The notes under the pieces are model-generated. The model made no database searches. It was not told where the DNA came from and saw only the letters and a list, made by a program, of their open reading frames with translations. Position numbers and translations under genes: made by a program. Source: Accumulibacter sp. (GTDB lineage: Bacteria > Pseudomonadota > Gammaproteobacteria > Burkholderiales > Rhodocyclaceae). From it: a stretch of DNA of 5,948 bases. The stretch is from assembly GCA_031276375.1 (NCBI GenBank), contig JAISNE010000407.1, forward strand, positions 1 through 5,948. The letters are read 5' to 3'. The first letter of the stretch is position 1, and every line of letters starts with the position of its first letter. Positions 5,343-5,948 of this stretch are shown here, piece after piece.

Positions 5343-5507
5343 GTCCGACGTGTCAGGATTCCGGTCATTTTTGTATAAGCCTAGTATTCAGTCATGATGA
5401 AAAGAAACGACTCGATGGGCAGGTTTTCAGCGAGAAATCACGTCAACGGTTGTGTCAAATCAATGTGACTGACTACTAGTGGAAGGTGGGGCCATCGCGG
5501 CGGGAAA

Positions 5508-5948
5508 TCACCCGCGTTGCGGCGCGGCGCGCGAATCGTCCCGCAAACGTTCGCGGATCGGGCTGGCCGCGTCGCTTTCGAGATAGGCCAGCGTCGTCGC
5601 CGGCACGCAGTCGGCCAGCGCGGCGAAATCGCCCCGCGCGATGAGTTCGCGCACCCGCGAGGCGCTGATGACGCCCGCGGCGGTTTGCTTGCGCTCGATG
5701 ATTTTCAAGTCGATGCCGTGGGCCGGCAGGAGTTTTTGCATGGTCAGGTTGTAGGCGCCGGTCAGCGGGCAGTTCGGCTCGGTGCCCACGAAGCGCCGGG
5801 TGACGCCGAAGAACGGCGCGATCTTCGCAGCGAACAGGGTAACGTCGAGTTCCATCTGGATACGCGCCACCGGGTCGTCCTTCTTCAGGAAATAAGTGGG
5901 AAAGGTCGCGCCGCTGACGATGTAGCGCGACGTGTCGAGCAAAACGGC
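5508..5948 (-). CDS. citC: [Citrate (pro-3S)-lyase] ligase, C-terminal part (N-terminus off the right edge)
   Basis: CitC (acetate:SH-citrate lyase ligase) uses ATP and acetate to acetylate the prosthetic thiol of the citrate lyase acyl carrier protein, switching on citrate cleavage in the cytoplasm. The visible 146 residues run in frame to the window edge. They show the family's C-terminal nucleotidyltransferase-like domain: SGATFPTYFLKKDD, IAPFFGVTRRFVGTEPNCPLTG (with RRFVG and EP), AYNLTMQKLLPAHGI, and ISASRVRELIARGDF, where ISAS..R resembles the ISxT/S motif of nucleotidyltransferases. The end is VPATTLAYLE followed by a divergent 20-residue tail. Full CitC is about 350 residues, so the N-terminal half is missing. 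It begins 503 bp beyond gntR on the same strand. It may be last in a cit cluster outside the window; nothing links it to the sugar-acid genes except position. Confidence 0.88.
   Translation of the reverse strand, partial: AVLLDTSRYIVSGATFPTYFLKKDDPVARIQMELDVTLFAAKIAPFFGVTRRFVGTEPNCPLTGAYNLTMQKLLPAHGIDLKIIERKQTAAGVISASRVRELIARGDFAALADCVPATTLAYLESDAASPIRERLRDDSRAAPQRG

Larger units (their letters stand above)
5097..5507. other. Intergenic stretch between gntR and citC
   Basis: About 410 bp without a supportable gene. It contains two dyad-symmetric elements (5220-5267 and 5312-5342), a direct repeat TTGATAC (5301-5307 and 5332-5338), and an AT-richer section at about 5360-5480. A small hairpin, GCGGG (5500-5504) with CCCGC (5511-5515), spans the citC stop. 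The transcript of citC would enter this region on the minus strand, but no classical terminator with a T-run is evident. Confidence 0.6.

Noticed and set aside
5394..5468. Tiny plus-strand frame of 24 residues starting MMKRNDSMGR
   Set aside because: No Shine-Dalgarno, no clear promoter and no recognisable features; length is expected by chance in the AT-richer part of the gap.

Overview
The window is a GC-rich proteobacterial segment holding a sugar-acid uptake and catabolism locus with its own regulator, followed by the 3' end of a citrate lyase activation gene. The GC-rich codon use, TRAP transporter, FCD-type GntR regulator and citC-type gene suggest a Proteobacterium, probably a Betaproteobacterium. 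That assignment is inference; no rRNA or marker gene is present.

Layout. Positions 1-1319, minus strand: a TRAP transporter operon in the order dctP (periplasmic binding protein, complete) then dctQ (small membrane subunit, cut by the left edge). The large permease dctM is expected just outside. A perfect 13-bp hairpin lies between the two genes. Positions 1320-1628: a divergent control region with a promoter candidate facing each way, each overlapped by a GTATGGTA-containing site. Positions 1629-4026, plus strand: manD, a D-mannonate dehydratase of the enolase superfamily, and a dlgD/yiaK-like NAD(P)H oxidoreductase, separated by 160 bp that contain an imperfect inverted repeat. Positions 4027-4284: a hairpin, then a decayed tandem copy of the last ~140 bp of dlgD together with a second version of the hairpin. 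Positions 4285-5004, minus strand: a GntR/FCD regulator, convergent with dlgD. Positions 5005-5507: no gene; the gntR promoter with three ATGGTAG sites and two further dyad-symmetric elements. Positions 5508-5948, minus strand: the C-terminal part of a [citrate (pro-3S)-lyase] ligase (citC), cut by the right edge.

How it fits together (inference). The TRAP system imports a sugar acid, ManD dehydrates an aldonate such as D-mannonate to 2-keto-3-deoxy-D-gluconate, and the DlgD-like enzyme carries out a keto/hydroxy-acid redox step. The GntR protein probably represses both divergent operons and itself through the ATGGTA(G/A) sites, which occur at all three promoters and overlap promoter elements. 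No fructuronate reductase, KDG kinase or aldolase is visible, so the full pathway cannot be closed from this window.

Nothing here is a wholly new system. The most noteworthy points are the decaying tandem duplication with its structurally conserved hairpin, the shared operator set that predicts a regulon, and the unusual pairing of ManD with a DlgD-type reductase.
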